Positions 33,668-41,976 of a DNA stretch of 64,000 bases are shown here, in pieces. Where the stretch lies: positions 18,277-82,276 of the forward strand of contig NZ_JAAVLW010000014.1 in NCBI RefSeq assembly GCF_013114835.1, given 5' to 3'. The position numbers were made by a program, and so were the translations under genes. The notes beneath the pieces are model-generated. The model did no database searches, was not told the DNA's origin, and was given only the letters and a program-made list of their open reading frames with translations. The stretch comes from Bradyrhizobium archetypum (GTDB taxonomy: Bacteria > Pseudomonadota > Alphaproteobacteria > Rhizobiales > Xanthobacteraceae). The first letter of the stretch is position 1, and each line of letters opens with the position of its first letter.

Positions 33668-34672
33668 ATGCATACGAACCATTGGCTCGGAAGCCCCGGC
33701 CTCGGAGCAGCGATGATGGCTGTAGTTGCAACGACGACCATCAGCACCACAGACGCATCCGCCCAGATGTATCCGTTGCGCCCGGTCACGATGGTCGTGC
33801 CGTTTGCCGCGGGTGGACCGTCCGATACGGCGGCGAGGATTCTATCCGAGGGTATGAGAGTCCCGCTGGGCCAATCCATTGTTGTTGAGAATGTTGTCGG
33901 GGCGGCGGGCTCGATCGGTGTCGGCCGCGTCGCGCGGGCGGCGCCTGATGGCTACACGCTGAGCTTCGGCCATTGGAGCACGCATGTCGTGAATGGCGCC
34001 GTCTATCCGCTCCAGTACGATCTGCTGAAGGATTTCGAGCCGATCTCTCTACTGCCGAGCAATCCCATGCTCATTGTCTCCAAGAGCGCTGTGCCGGCGA
34101 CCGACCTGAATGAACTGATCATGTGGCTCAAGGCGAACGAAGACAAGGCGTCGGCGGGGACCAGCGGCCCCGGATCGGGGTCGCACATCGCCGCACTGTA
34201 CTTTCAGAGGATTACTGGCACCCAATTCCGGTTCGTGCCCTATCGCGGCACCGGCCCGGCCTTGCAGGACCTCATGGCGGGGCATATCGACCTCGTCGTC
34301 GACCAAGTATCGAATTCTTTGCCGCATGCGCGGCGTGGTCTGCTCAAGGCTTTCGCGGTCACAGCGAAGACACGCTTGGCGTCCGCCCCCGACATCCCTA
34401 CGGTGGACGAGGCAGGCGCGCCTGGGCTCCACTTGGAGATCTGGTACGGCCTGTGGGCGCCCAAAGGCACGCCCAAGGACGTGATCGCCAGGATCAACTC
34501 GGCGGTCGTAAAGGCGCTGGCCGACCCGGCGGTGCGTCAGCGCTTCAGCGAACTCGGAATGGATGTACCGCCGCGCGACCAGCAGACTCCCGAGGCGCTG
34601 GCCGCCCATCACCAGTCCGAGATTGAAAAATGGTGGCCGCTGATCAAAGCGGCGAATATCACGGTCAACTAG
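33668..34672 (+). CDS. TctC/Bug-family binding protein
   Basis: A 334-residue periplasmic binding protein. The Sec signal peptide (GLGAAMMAVVATTTISTTDASA) ends before QMYPLRPVTMVVPFAAGGPS, the family ligand loop; later come PDGYTLSFG and FVPYRGTGPALQDLMAG. GAAGGAGGG at 33652-33660 stands seven bases before ATG 33668. It is divergent from the LysR gene, which probably controls it. Like the first Bug protein it has no TctAB partner here. It is only moderately similar to that first copy, so the two are not a recent duplication. Confidence 0.88.
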   Translation: MHTNHWLGSPGLGAAMMAVVATTTISTTDASAQMYPLRPVTMVVPFAAGGPSDTAARILSEGMRVPLGQSIVVENVVGAAGSIGVGRVARAAPDGYTLSFGHWSTHVVNGAVYPLQYDLLKDFEPISLLPSNPMLIVSKSAVPATDLNELIMWLKANEDKASAGTSGPGSGSHIAALYFQRITGTQFRFVPYRGTGPALQDLMAGHIDLVVDQVSNSLPHARRGLLKAFAVTAKTRLASAPDIPTVDEAGAPGLHLEIWYGLWAPKGTPKDVIARINSAVVKALADPAVRQRFSELGMDVPPRDQQTPEALAAHHQSEIEKWWPLIKAANITVN

Positions 34673-34797
34673 CCAGTCGCAGTTGAGATGCAAGTAGTGC
34701 TCACTTCCGGTTCTGGCCCTTTACCGACATGCGCAGATCAGCGCGCAATGTCTGCTTCAGCGGTAAAGCGGACGTTGAGCCGGCCACAAGCCGTCTG

Positions 34798-35643
34798 TCA
34801 GCCTCTTGCCACCGCCCGCGGCGGCTTCTTGCCTAGCTCTGCCGCCATCGCCGAGATCAGTGGCCGCATGAAGAACGCGTCCTCGGCCGGATAGATGTCG
34901 GTGCGCAGGCCGTGCGACTTCAATTCATCCGACACTGCCGGTCCGACCGAAGCGATTGGTGTGCGGTCAAGCCCTTCGCGTAACCGATCCTCGCAGCCGC
35001 GCGCGCGGGCGACCTCGATCAGGCGGCGGATCTGGCCGAGATTGGTCAGCGCGATCGCGTCGACGCGGCCGTACGCCATCTCGTCGATCGCAGCGATGAT
35101 GTTGGTGTCCGCAGCCTGTGCATCATAGGTGTAGGGGAGCACGGTATCGACCTCGGCGCCCTGCGCCTTGATCGCGCCGATCAGGACGCTGTGGTCCTTG
35201 TCCGGGTAAAGCTGCAGGCCGAGACGATGACCGTTGAGATCGAGGCGCGACAGCATTTCAGCGACGCCTTCGGAGGTCGGCTTCTCCGTCGTCATCTGCG
35301 GCTCCAGCCCGATTTCGCGCAGCGCCTTGCCCGGTTTTGGTCCGCGGGCAAATTTGCGCGCCTTGCCGAGCGAGGCAACAAATTCCTGTTCGACGCCGAT
35401 GCGCCGGACGACCTTCATCAGCCGGCGCAGGCCTTCGCCCGTCAGCAGCACCAAATCGTCGAACGGTTTTTCGATGGAGCGCCTGATCCAAGCTTCGACC
35501 GGCGCCGGGTCAGGCGCGTCGTGGATGGTGAACATCGGACATTGCAGCACGTCGGCGCCCTGCTCGGTGAGTAGGCGGGAAAACTGCGCTTCCTCGCGCG
35601 TTTCCAGGATCAGGATGCGGTAACCGTTCAATCTGTCAGCCAT
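34798..35643 (-). CDS. uroporphyrinogen-III synthase-like (HemD) protein
   Basis: A 281-residue protein with the two-domain HemD fold: YRILILETREEAQFSRLLTE at the start, a connecting strand with FARGPKPGKALREIGL, and TPIASVGPAVSDELKSHGLR near the end, corresponding to the weakly conserved family blocks. HemD closes hydroxymethylbilane to uroporphyrinogen III on the way to haem and cobalamin. HemD proteins are poorly conserved. With no other haem gene next to it and a bacterium expected to have a canonical hemD elsewhere, this could be a paralogue with another role. ATG 35643 (MADRLNGYR) is used; the longer frame from 35754 lacks family character. It is divergent from purU. Confidence 0.7.
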   Translation of the reverse strand: MADRLNGYRILILETREEAQFSRLLTEQGADVLQCPMFTIHDAPDPAPVEAWIRRSIEKPFDDLVLLTGEGLRRLMKVVRRIGVEQEFVASLGKARKFARGPKPGKALREIGLEPQMTTEKPTSEGVAEMLSRLDLNGHRLGLQLYPDKDHSVLIGAIKAQGAEVDTVLPYTYDAQAADTNIIAAIDEMAYGRVDAIALTNLGQIRRLIEVARARGCEDRLREGLDRTPIASVGPAVSDELKSHGLRTDIYPAEDAFFMRPLISAMAAELGKKPPRAVARG

Positions 35644-35785
35644 GATCTCGCTCCAACGCTTTTGCTTCGCGCTTTGTTCATCCTGACCCCGGTTTCCGGA
35701 TTGGCGCAAGCACCTCCGCGGTGATAGAGCAGAGCCGCAAATCCGAGGTTTCATCCTTCTGCCTGAATTCTAATCAAGTCCCGCC

Positions 35786-36649
35786 ATGCCTGATCATCAA
35801 TTCGTCCTGACTCTGTCCTGCCCGGATCGCCCCGGAATCGTTTCCGCGGTGTCGACCTTTTTGGCCCATAATGGGCAGAACATCCTGGACGCCCAGCAGT
35901 TCGACGACGTCGAGACCGGGAAGTTCTTCATGCGGGTGGTATTCACCGCGGCCGATCTCGCGGTCGAATTGCAGGCGCTGCAGACCGGCTTTACCGCGAT
36001 CGCCGATCGCTTCGGCATGGAATGGCAGATGCGCGACCGCGCCACCCGCCGGCGGGTGATGCTGCTCGTCTCCAAGTCGGATCATTGCCTGGTCGATATC
36101 CTCTATCGCTGGCGTACCGGCGAACTCGAGATGATCCCGACCGCGATTGTCTCCAACCATCCGCGCGAGACCTATGGCTCGCTCGATTTTGGCGAGATCC
36201 CGTTCCACTATCTGCCCGTCACCAAGGAAACCAAGCGCGAGCAGGAGGAGGCGGTCTGGAACCTGGTGCAGGACACCAAGACCGATCTCGTCGTGCTGGC
36301 GCGCTACATGCAAATTTTGTCGGATGAAATGTCGGCAAAACTGTCCGGGCGCTGCATCAACATCCATCACTCCTTCCTGCCGGGCTTCAAGGGCGCGCGA
36401 CCCTACCACCAGGCCCATGAGCGCGGCGTCAAGCTGATCGGCGCTACTGCGCATTACGTCACGCGCGATCTCGACGAAGGTCCGATCATCGATCAGGACG
36501 TCGAGCGCATCAGCCATCGCGACACGCCGGAAGATCTCTCGCGCAAGGGCCGCGATATCGAGCGGCGCGTGCTGGCGCGCGCCGTGCGCCATCACCTCGA
36601 GGACCGTGTGATTCTCAACGGTCGCAAGACGGTCGTGTTCATGGATTGA
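35786..36649 (+). CDS. purU: formyltetrahydrofolate deformylase
   Basis: Hydrolyses 10-formyl-THF to formate and THF, keeping the one-carbon pool balanced. 287 residues, the normal length. The N-terminal ACT domain begins QFVLTLSCPDRPGIVSAVST (residues 4-23). The catalytic formyltransferase-like domain has SNHPRETYG, then CINIHHSFLPGFKGARPYHQ and ATAHYVTRDLDEGPIIDQDV, carrying the Asn-His-Asp triad of this fold. It is transcribed alone, convergent with the small lipoprotein gene. In some rhizobiales purU is linked to glycine or sarcosine catabolism; nothing of that kind is next to it here. Confidence 0.95.
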   Translation: MPDHQFVLTLSCPDRPGIVSAVSTFLAHNGQNILDAQQFDDVETGKFFMRVVFTAADLAVELQALQTGFTAIADRFGMEWQMRDRATRRRVMLLVSKSDHCLVDILYRWRTGELEMIPTAIVSNHPRETYGSLDFGEIPFHYLPVTKETKREQEEAVWNLVQDTKTDLVVLARYMQILSDEMSAKLSGRCINIHHSFLPGFKGARPYHQAHERGVKLIGATAHYVTRDLDEGPIIDQDVERISHRDTPEDLSRKGRDIERRVLARAVRHHLEDRVILNGRKTVVFMD

Positions 36650-36667
36650 GCGCGCTCTGCGACGGCG

Positions 36668-36946
36668 CTAACGAGTTTCGCCCTGGGATGAAGACGCGGG
36701 CTTCGTTTCCTCGCCCCGTTCGGAAGCCGGCAACAGTCGCTTTTGCTCGCGCTCCTTCATGAACTCATCGTATTCCGCGGTTCCCGGACGCGGCGGGGCA
36801 TCTGCAGGCAAGCCGCCGGCCCACGCCGGAATGGCGTCGCTGACACCGGCCGCGAGTTTCTCATTGATGGTTCCACAAGCGCCCAGCCCGCAGCCCGCGA
36901 GGGCAAGGGCGACGATCGTGGCAATATGGCGCGCGCTGGTCGGCAT
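36668..36946 (-). CDS. small lipoprotein
   Basis: A 92-residue protein with a signal peptide and two candidate lipoboxes, LAGC (Cys19) and LGAC (Cys24). The mature part (TINEKLAAGVSDAIPAWAGG, then LPADAPPRPGTAEYDEFMKE) is short and polar, ending in a flexible tail. The outer or inner membrane is its likely place. Many alphaproteobacteria have small lipoproteins with the PPRPGTxEYxxF pattern; their role is unknown. It is convergent with purU, 18 bases away. Confidence 0.75.
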   Translation of the reverse strand: MPTSARHIATIVALALAGCGLGACGTINEKLAAGVSDAIPAWAGGLPADAPPRPGTAEYDEFMKEREQKRLLPASERGEETKPASSSQGETR

Positions 36947-37289
36947 CGGCAGCAGGATACAAACTTACCCTTTGAGGTGGTGGATTTAGGCCCGCCCGTC
37001 CCCGGGATCGAAACGGCGCATCTTTGTTGACAGGGTCAGTTTATTTGTACAATCGTACAAATGCGGACGGGCGGGAAGTTTGATGGTGATATAGTACCTA
37101 GAACCTTTCGCTGCTACCGGGCAGGCGAGGCCGTAACGCAGCTTACGGGCACGCCCATCGTCCGATTGACAATGGGGCGTCGAAGGACGCCATGTTGCCG
37201 CGCTACTCGGCCGAAGAAACTGAGCTATGGTGCGGCAAGGGCCGGGGACTCGGTTCGAGGCACAAGACCGACCAGGGGGAGAAACGTTC
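36947..37289. other. intergenic stretch before the second Liv operon
   Basis: About 340 bases holding the palindrome described at 37043-37062 and the ribosome-binding site of the binding-protein gene (AGGGGGAG near 37274). A T-rich stretch lies just before the palindrome (TCAGTTTATTT). No gene is seen. Confidence 0.5.
37043..37062. promoter_or_regulatory. ATTTGTAC-GTACAAAT palindrome, candidate operator
   Basis: Perfect 8-base arms ATTTGTAC and GTACAAAT around AATC. The TTGTAC-n4-GTACAA form is of the kind bound by dimeric GntR- or TetR-type regulators. It lies 228 bases before the start of the binding-protein gene of the second Liv operon and 97 bases before the lipoprotein start. No regulator gene adjoins, so the binder is unknown. 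Confidence 0.5.
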
Positions 37290-38462
37290 ATGTTCATTCG
37301 CAGTCACATGTTGCCTGCCGCAGGCGCCGTCGCCGCGATGCTGGCGCTTTCACCAGCGCACGGCCAGGAAACTGTCAAGATCGGCCTGATCCTGCCGATG
37401 ACCGGCGGTCAAGCATCGACCGGCAAGCAGATCGACAACGCGGTCAAGCTCTACATGCAGCAGAACGGCGACACCGTCGCCGGCAAGAAGATCGAGGTCA
37501 TCCTCAAGGACGACGCAGCGGTTCCCGACAACACCAAGCGTCTCGCGCAGGAATTGATCGTCAATGACAAGGTCAATTTCATCGCGGGTTTCGGCGTGAC
37601 CCCGGCAGCTCTTGCAGCCGCGCCGCTGGCGACGCAGGCCAAGGTTCCGGAAATCGTGATGGCGGCGGGCACCTCGATCATCACGGAGCGTTCGCCCTAC
37701 ATCGTCCGCACGTCGTTCACGCTGGCGCAGTCATCGACCATCATTGGCGACTGGGCCGCGAAGAACGGGATCAAGAAGGTTGCGACCCTGACCTCCGACT
37801 ATGCGCCCGGTAACGACGCCTTGAACTTCTTCAAGCAGAACTTCACCGCCGGCGGCGGCGAGATCGTGGAAGAGGTGAAGGTGCCGCTGCAAAATCCTGA
37901 TTTTGCACCGTTTCTGCAGCGCATGAAGGATTCCAAACCCGACGCCGTCTTCGTGTTCGTGCCGGCAGGACAGGGCGGCAACTTCATGAAGCAGTATGCC
38001 GAGCGCGGCCTCGACAAGGCCGGCATCAAGGTGATCGGCCCCGGCGACGTGATGGACGACGACCTGCTCAACGGCATGGGCGACGCCGCGCTGGGCACGG
38101 TGACCGCGCATCTCTATTCTGCGGCCCATCCCTCGGCAGCAAATAGGGAATTCGTCGCCGCCTACAAGAAGGCGTTCGGCCAGCGCCCGGGCTTCATGGC
38201 GGTCGGCGGCTATGACGGTATCCGACTGATCTACGAGGCACTGAAGAAGACCGGCGGCAAGACCGATGGCGACGCGCTGATCGCGGCGATGAAGGGCATG
38301 AAGTGGGAAAGCCCGCGCGGCCCGATCATGATCGACCCGGAAACCCGCGACATCGTGCAGAACATCTACATCCGCAAGGTCGAGAAGGTCGACGGCGAAC
38401 TCTACAACGTCGAGTTCGCGACCTTCGAGGCAGTGAAGGATTCCGGCAAGACGAAGAAGTGA
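37290..38462 (+). CDS. livK: HAAT-family substrate-binding protein, second Liv operon
   Basis: A 390-residue periplasmic binding protein with a Sec signal (HMLPAAGAVAAMLALSPAHG) and mature start QETVKIGLILPMTGGQAST, a classical Peripla_BP_6 opening. Further motifs are DDAAVPDNTKRLAQELIVND and YDGIRLIYEALKKTGG. ATG 37290 follows AGGGGGAG by about nine bases; the upstream frame is longer but not family-like. It heads a five-gene transporter operon ending in a MetE-like gene. Its similarity to the first livK is only at family level, so the two clusters serve different ligands. Confidence 0.92.
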   Translation: MFIRSHMLPAAGAVAAMLALSPAHGQETVKIGLILPMTGGQASTGKQIDNAVKLYMQQNGDTVAGKKIEVILKDDAAVPDNTKRLAQELIVNDKVNFIAGFGVTPAALAAAPLATQAKVPEIVMAAGTSIITERSPYIVRTSFTLAQSSTIIGDWAAKNGIKKVATLTSDYAPGNDALNFFKQNFTAGGGEIVEEVKVPLQNPDFAPFLQRMKDSKPDAVFVFVPAGQGGNFMKQYAERGLDKAGIKVIGPGDVMDDDLLNGMGDAALGTVTAHLYSAAHPSAANREFVAAYKKAFGQRPGFMAVGGYDGIRLIYEALKKTGGKTDGDALIAAMKGMKWESPRGPIMIDPETRDIVQNIYIRKVEKVDGELYNVEFATFEAVKDSGKTKK

Positions 38463-38468
38463 CCGAAG

Positions 38469-38562
38469 GTCATCCCGGGGCGCGCGTCAGCGCGAACCCG
38501 GGATCTGGAGGTTATTGCAAAGAGATTCCGGGTTCAGCGCTGGCGCGCTGCCCCGGAATGAC
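38469..38562. repeat. dispersed intergenic palindromic repeat
   Basis: Opens GTCATCCCGGGGCGCGCG, closes CGCGCTGCCCCGGAATGAC, with inner arms around AACCCGGGATCTGGAG and GAGATTCCGGGTTC. It lies between livK and livH of the second operon, the same place as a copy in the first operon's livK-livF gap. It would form a stable mRNA stem that could keep the binding-protein message abundant. Confidence 0.85.
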
Positions 38563-38590
38563 AACCCATCAAGGTCTTCCGGCGTAATTC

Positions 38591-39460
38591 ATGACCACGC
38601 TGTTCACCATCCTGTTCGACGGTGTCGCCTACGGCATGCTGCTGTTCGTGCTGGCCTGCGGGCTGGCGGTGACGCTCGGGCTGATGAATTTTGTCAATCT
38701 CGCCCATGGCGCCTTCGCCATGGCCGGCGGCTATATCTGCGCGGTGCTGGTAAATAACCAGGGCTGGCCGTTCTTCTCGGCGCTGCCGTTGGCCTTCGTC
38801 GTCAGCGCGCTGATCGGTGTGGCGCTGGAGCGCACGCTCTACCGCCACCTCTACACCCGCAGCCATCTCGATCAGGTGCTGTTCACCATCGGCCTGACCT
38901 TCATGTCGGTGGCGGCGGTGGACTACATCATGGGATCGTCGCGCATCTTCATCAAGCTGCCGGCGGCGCTCGAAGGCCAGTTCGACCTCTTCGGCGTCGG
39001 CATCGGCCGCTACCGATTGATGATCATCGTGATCTGCGGCCTGCTCACGGTGGCGCTGCAACTGATCCTGTCGAAGACCCGATTTGGCAGCCGCCTGCGC
39101 GCGGCGGTCGACGATCCACGCGCGGCGGGCGGGCTCGGCATCAACGTACCCAAGGTGTTTGCCTTCACCTTTGCGTTCGGCTGCGGCCTGGCGGGGCTCG
39201 GCGGCGCGCTCAGCGCCGAGATTCTCGGGCTCGATCCGTATTTTCCGCTGAAGTTCATGATCTACTTTTTGATCGTGGTGACGGTGGGCGGCTCCTCCAG
39301 CATCACCGGGCCGTTCCTGGCGTCGCTTTTACTCGGCATCGGTGACGTCGCCGGCAAGTATTATGTGCCGAAAATGGGACCCTTCGTCATCTACACCATC
39401 ATGATCGTCATCCTGATCTGGCGTCCGAACGGTCTGTTCGGTCGCGCCGCCGCGCGATGA
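38591..39460 (+). CDS. livH: HAAT-family permease LivH, second operon
   Basis: A 289-residue permease, MTTLFTILFDGVAYGMLLFV at the start, with the family stretch GLMNFVNLAHGAFAMAGGYI and later GLGINVPKVFAFTFAFGCGL and FMIYFLIVVTVGGSSSITGP. About eight membrane spans. It follows livK after the dispersed palindrome and precedes livM by seven bases. It forms the channel with LivM. Confidence 0.93.
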   Translation: MTTLFTILFDGVAYGMLLFVLACGLAVTLGLMNFVNLAHGAFAMAGGYICAVLVNNQGWPFFSALPLAFVVSALIGVALERTLYRHLYTRSHLDQVLFTIGLTFMSVAAVDYIMGSSRIFIKLPAALEGQFDLFGVGIGRYRLMIIVICGLLTVALQLILSKTRFGSRLRAAVDDPRAAGGLGINVPKVFAFTFAFGCGLAGLGGALSAEILGLDPYFPLKFMIYFLIVVTVGGSSSITGPFLASLLLGIGDVAGKYYVPKMGPFVIYTIMIVILIWRPNGLFGRAAAR

Positions 39461-39467
39461 GCTTGCG

Positions 39468-40499
39468 ATGACCGCAGTCTCCGACGTCTCATCCCACGCC
39501 ATCGCTCGCGCCCGCTGGCGTCCGGCCGAGATCGCGTTCTGGATTCTCGCGCTGTCCTGCGCGTTCCTGTTTCCGTCCCGTTATCTGATCATGACCGATA
39601 TCCTGCGGCTGGCGTTGTTCACGCTGTCGCTCGATCTGATCCTCGGCTACGCTGGCATTGTTTCGCTCGGGCATGCCGCGTTCTTCGGCGTCGGCGCCTA
39701 TTCGGCTGGGCTGCTGGCCTTGCACGGCATCATCAACGAGCCGGTGATCGCACTGGTCGTCGCCGGCCTCATTGCCATGGCGCTCGGCTTCCTCACCAGT
39801 TTTCTCGTCATCCGCGGCGTCGACCTGACGCGCCTGATGGTGACGCTTGGCATTGCGCTACTCCTGGAAGCGCTGGCGGAGCGCTTCTCCAACATCACCG
39901 GCGGCACCGACGGACTGCAGGGGATCGAGATGCAGCCGATCCTCGGCGTGTTCGCCTTCGACATGTTCGGCAAGACCGGCTTCTTCTATTCCCTGATTGT
40001 GCTGTTCCTGCTGTTTCTGCTGGCGCGGCGGATCGTGAACTCACCGTTCGGCCTGTCGCTGCGCGCGATCAAAAACAATCCGCTGCGGGCGTCGGCGATC
40101 GGCGTTCCCGTCAACCGCCGCCTGATCGCGATCTATACGGTCGCGGCATTCTATGCCGGCATCGCCGGCGCGCTGTTCACGCAAACCACGGCGCTGGCCT
40201 CGCTCGACGTGTTCGCCTTCGAGCGCTCGGCCGATCTGATGCTGGTGCTGGTGATCGGCGGCACCGGCTATCTGTATGGCGGGCTGATCGGCGCGGTCGT
40301 GTTCAAGATGCTGCAGGAACTGTTTCAGACCATCACGCCGCAATACTGGCTGTTCTGGATCGGGCTCGTGCTGGTGGTGATGGTGCTGGTCGGCCGCGAG
40401 CGCATCCATCGCTGGGTGCTGTGGGGACCGAACCTCGTCATTCGCCAGATCTTCGGACGCAAGGCCGGCGTTGCCGTTCCCGAAAGCGATGCGCCATGA
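39468..40499 (+). CDS. livM: HAAT-family permease LivM, second operon
   Basis: A 343-residue permease with a short polar N terminus followed by about nine membrane spans. The LivM signature is LDLILGYAGIVSLGHAAFFGVG, read as LILGYAGIVSLGHAAFFG. Other landmarks are SLRAIKNNPLRASAIGVP and AGIAGALFTQTTALASLDVF. Its stop overlaps the livG ATG (ATGA at 40496-40499). Confidence 0.92.
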   Translation: MTAVSDVSSHAIARARWRPAEIAFWILALSCAFLFPSRYLIMTDILRLALFTLSLDLILGYAGIVSLGHAAFFGVGAYSAGLLALHGIINEPVIALVVAGLIAMALGFLTSFLVIRGVDLTRLMVTLGIALLLEALAERFSNITGGTDGLQGIEMQPILGVFAFDMFGKTGFFYSLIVLFLLFLLARRIVNSPFGLSLRAIKNNPLRASAIGVPVNRRLIAIYTVAAFYAGIAGALFTQTTALASLDVFAFERSADLMLVLVIGGTGYLYGGLIGAVVFKMLQELFQTITPQYWLFWIGLVLVVMVLVGRERIHRWVLWGPNLVIRQIFGRKAGVAVPESDAP

Positions 40500-41248
40500 C
40501 GATCGCGCTCGAAACCAGGGGTCTGGAAAAGTCGTTCGGTGGCTTGCGGGTTACGCGCGACCTGTCGCTGAAGGTGGAGCAGGGCGCCCGCCATGCCTTG
40601 ATCGGGCCGAACGGCGCCGGCAAGACCACCGTCATCAACCTCCTGACCGGTGTGCTCAAGCCGAATGCGGGGCAAATCCTGCTCGAAGGCAATGACATCA
40701 CCGACCTGGCGGTCCACAAGCGGGTGCTGCGTGGTCTGTCGCGCACGTTCCAGATCAACCAGCTCTATGCCGATCTGACCCCGCTCGAAACTGTCGGCCT
40801 TGCCGTCTCCGAGCGGCTTGGCCGCGGCGGCGACTGGTGGCGGCGGATGGGCACCCGCGGCGACGTCAACCAGGAGATCGCGGAGACGCTCGGGCGCTTT
40901 CATCTGCTCGACGTGATGAACGAGCGCACCGCGACGCTGCCCTACGGCAAGCAGCGCCTGCTCGAGATCGCAGTGGCAATCGCGACCCGGCCCCGCGTCC
41001 TGCTGCTCGATGAGCCGGCCGCCGGTGTTCCCGAAAGCGAGCGGCACGATATCCTGGCCGCCGTTGCCGCGCTGCCGCGCGACGTTACCGTGCTGCTGAT
41101 TGAGCACGATATGGATCTGGTGTTTTCCTTCGCCGACCGCATTTCGGTGCTGGTTAACGGCGCCATGCTGGTGGAGGGCCCGCCCGACGAAGTGGCGCGC
41201 GACCCGCAAGTGAAAGCAGTCTATCTCGGCGAGGCGGCCGATGCGTGA
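40496..41248 (+). CDS. livG: HAAT-family ATPase LivG, second operon
   Basis: A 250-residue ATPase beginning MTIALETRGLEKSFGGLRVT. Walker A is GPNGAGKTTVIN, the Q-loop region GLSRTFQINQLYADLTPLET, the signature in LPYGKQRLLEIAVAI and Walker B VLLLDEPAAGVP. LLIEHDMDLVFSFADRISVL identifies LivG. ATG 40496 is in the livM stop; the frame upstream is a shadow. It overlaps livF by eight bases. Confidence 0.93.
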   Translation: MTIALETRGLEKSFGGLRVTRDLSLKVEQGARHALIGPNGAGKTTVINLLTGVLKPNAGQILLEGNDITDLAVHKRVLRGLSRTFQINQLYADLTPLETVGLAVSERLGRGGDWWRRMGTRGDVNQEIAETLGRFHLLDVMNERTATLPYGKQRLLEIAVAIATRPRVLLLDEPAAGVPESERHDILAAVAALPRDVTVLLIEHDMDLVFSFADRISVLVNGAMLVEGPPDEVARDPQVKAVYLGEAADA

Positions 41249-41957
41249 TCTTCTCGCGATCGATGCCTTGCGCGCCGGCTACGGCGAAGCCGTTGTGCTG
41301 CCCTCGATGTCGCTGACACTCGGGGAAGGGCAGGTGCTGGCGTTATTGGGACGCAACGGCACCGGCAAAACCACGCTGATCAACTCGATCGTCGGCATCA
41401 CCCGCCGGTTCGGCGGCACGATTGGCCTTGGCGGGCTGGACATCACCGCGATGCGTCCGGACCAGCGCGCGCGGGCAGGAATCGGCTGGGTACCGCAGGA
41501 GCGCAATATTTTCCGCTCGCTGACGGTCGAAGAAAACATGACCGCGGTGGCGCAACCCGGCGCATGGACCGTGGAAAAGGTCTATGAGATGTTCCCGCGT
41601 CTGAAGGAGCGCCGCAACAATTTCGGCAACCAGCTTTCCGGCGGCGAGCAGCAGATGCTGGCGATCGGCCGCGCGCTGACCCTCAATCCGAAGGTGTTGC
41701 TGCTGGACGAGCCGACCGAGGGACTGGCGCCGATCATCGTTGAGGAATTGCTAAGAGCGCTCGGTACCATCACCCGCTCCGGGGGCATCTGCTCGATTAT
41801 CGTCGAGCAGAACGCACAAAAGATTCTGGGGCTGGCCGATCGGGTTGTGATATTGGAACGCGGTGCGATCGTGCATGATGCGGCCAGCAGCGCGTTGAAG
41901 GCCGATCCTGCGGTGCTGGAGCGCTATCTCGGCGTCGCCGGTGCCGCCGCGCACTAG
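41241..41957 (+). CDS. livF: HAAT-family ATPase LivF, second operon
   Basis: A 238-residue ATPase: Walker A GRNGTGKTTLIN, the LivF pattern GWVPQERNIFRSLTVEENMT, signature LSGGEQQMLAIGRAL, Walker B VLLLDEPTEGLAP, and IIVEQNAQKILGLADRVV. It ends the transporter part of the operon. The MetE-like gene starts 19 bases further on and is probably co-transcribed. Confidence 0.93.
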   Translation: MRDLLAIDALRAGYGEAVVLPSMSLTLGEGQVLALLGRNGTGKTTLINSIVGITRRFGGTIGLGGLDITAMRPDQRARAGIGWVPQERNIFRSLTVEENMTAVAQPGAWTVEKVYEMFPRLKERRNNFGNQLSGGEQQMLAIGRALTLNPKVLLLDEPTEGLAPIIVEELLRALGTITRSGGICSIIVEQNAQKILGLADRVVILERGAIVHDAASSALKADPAVLERYLGVAGAAAH

Positions 41958-41976
41958 ATTGATGGGAGTTGAGACC

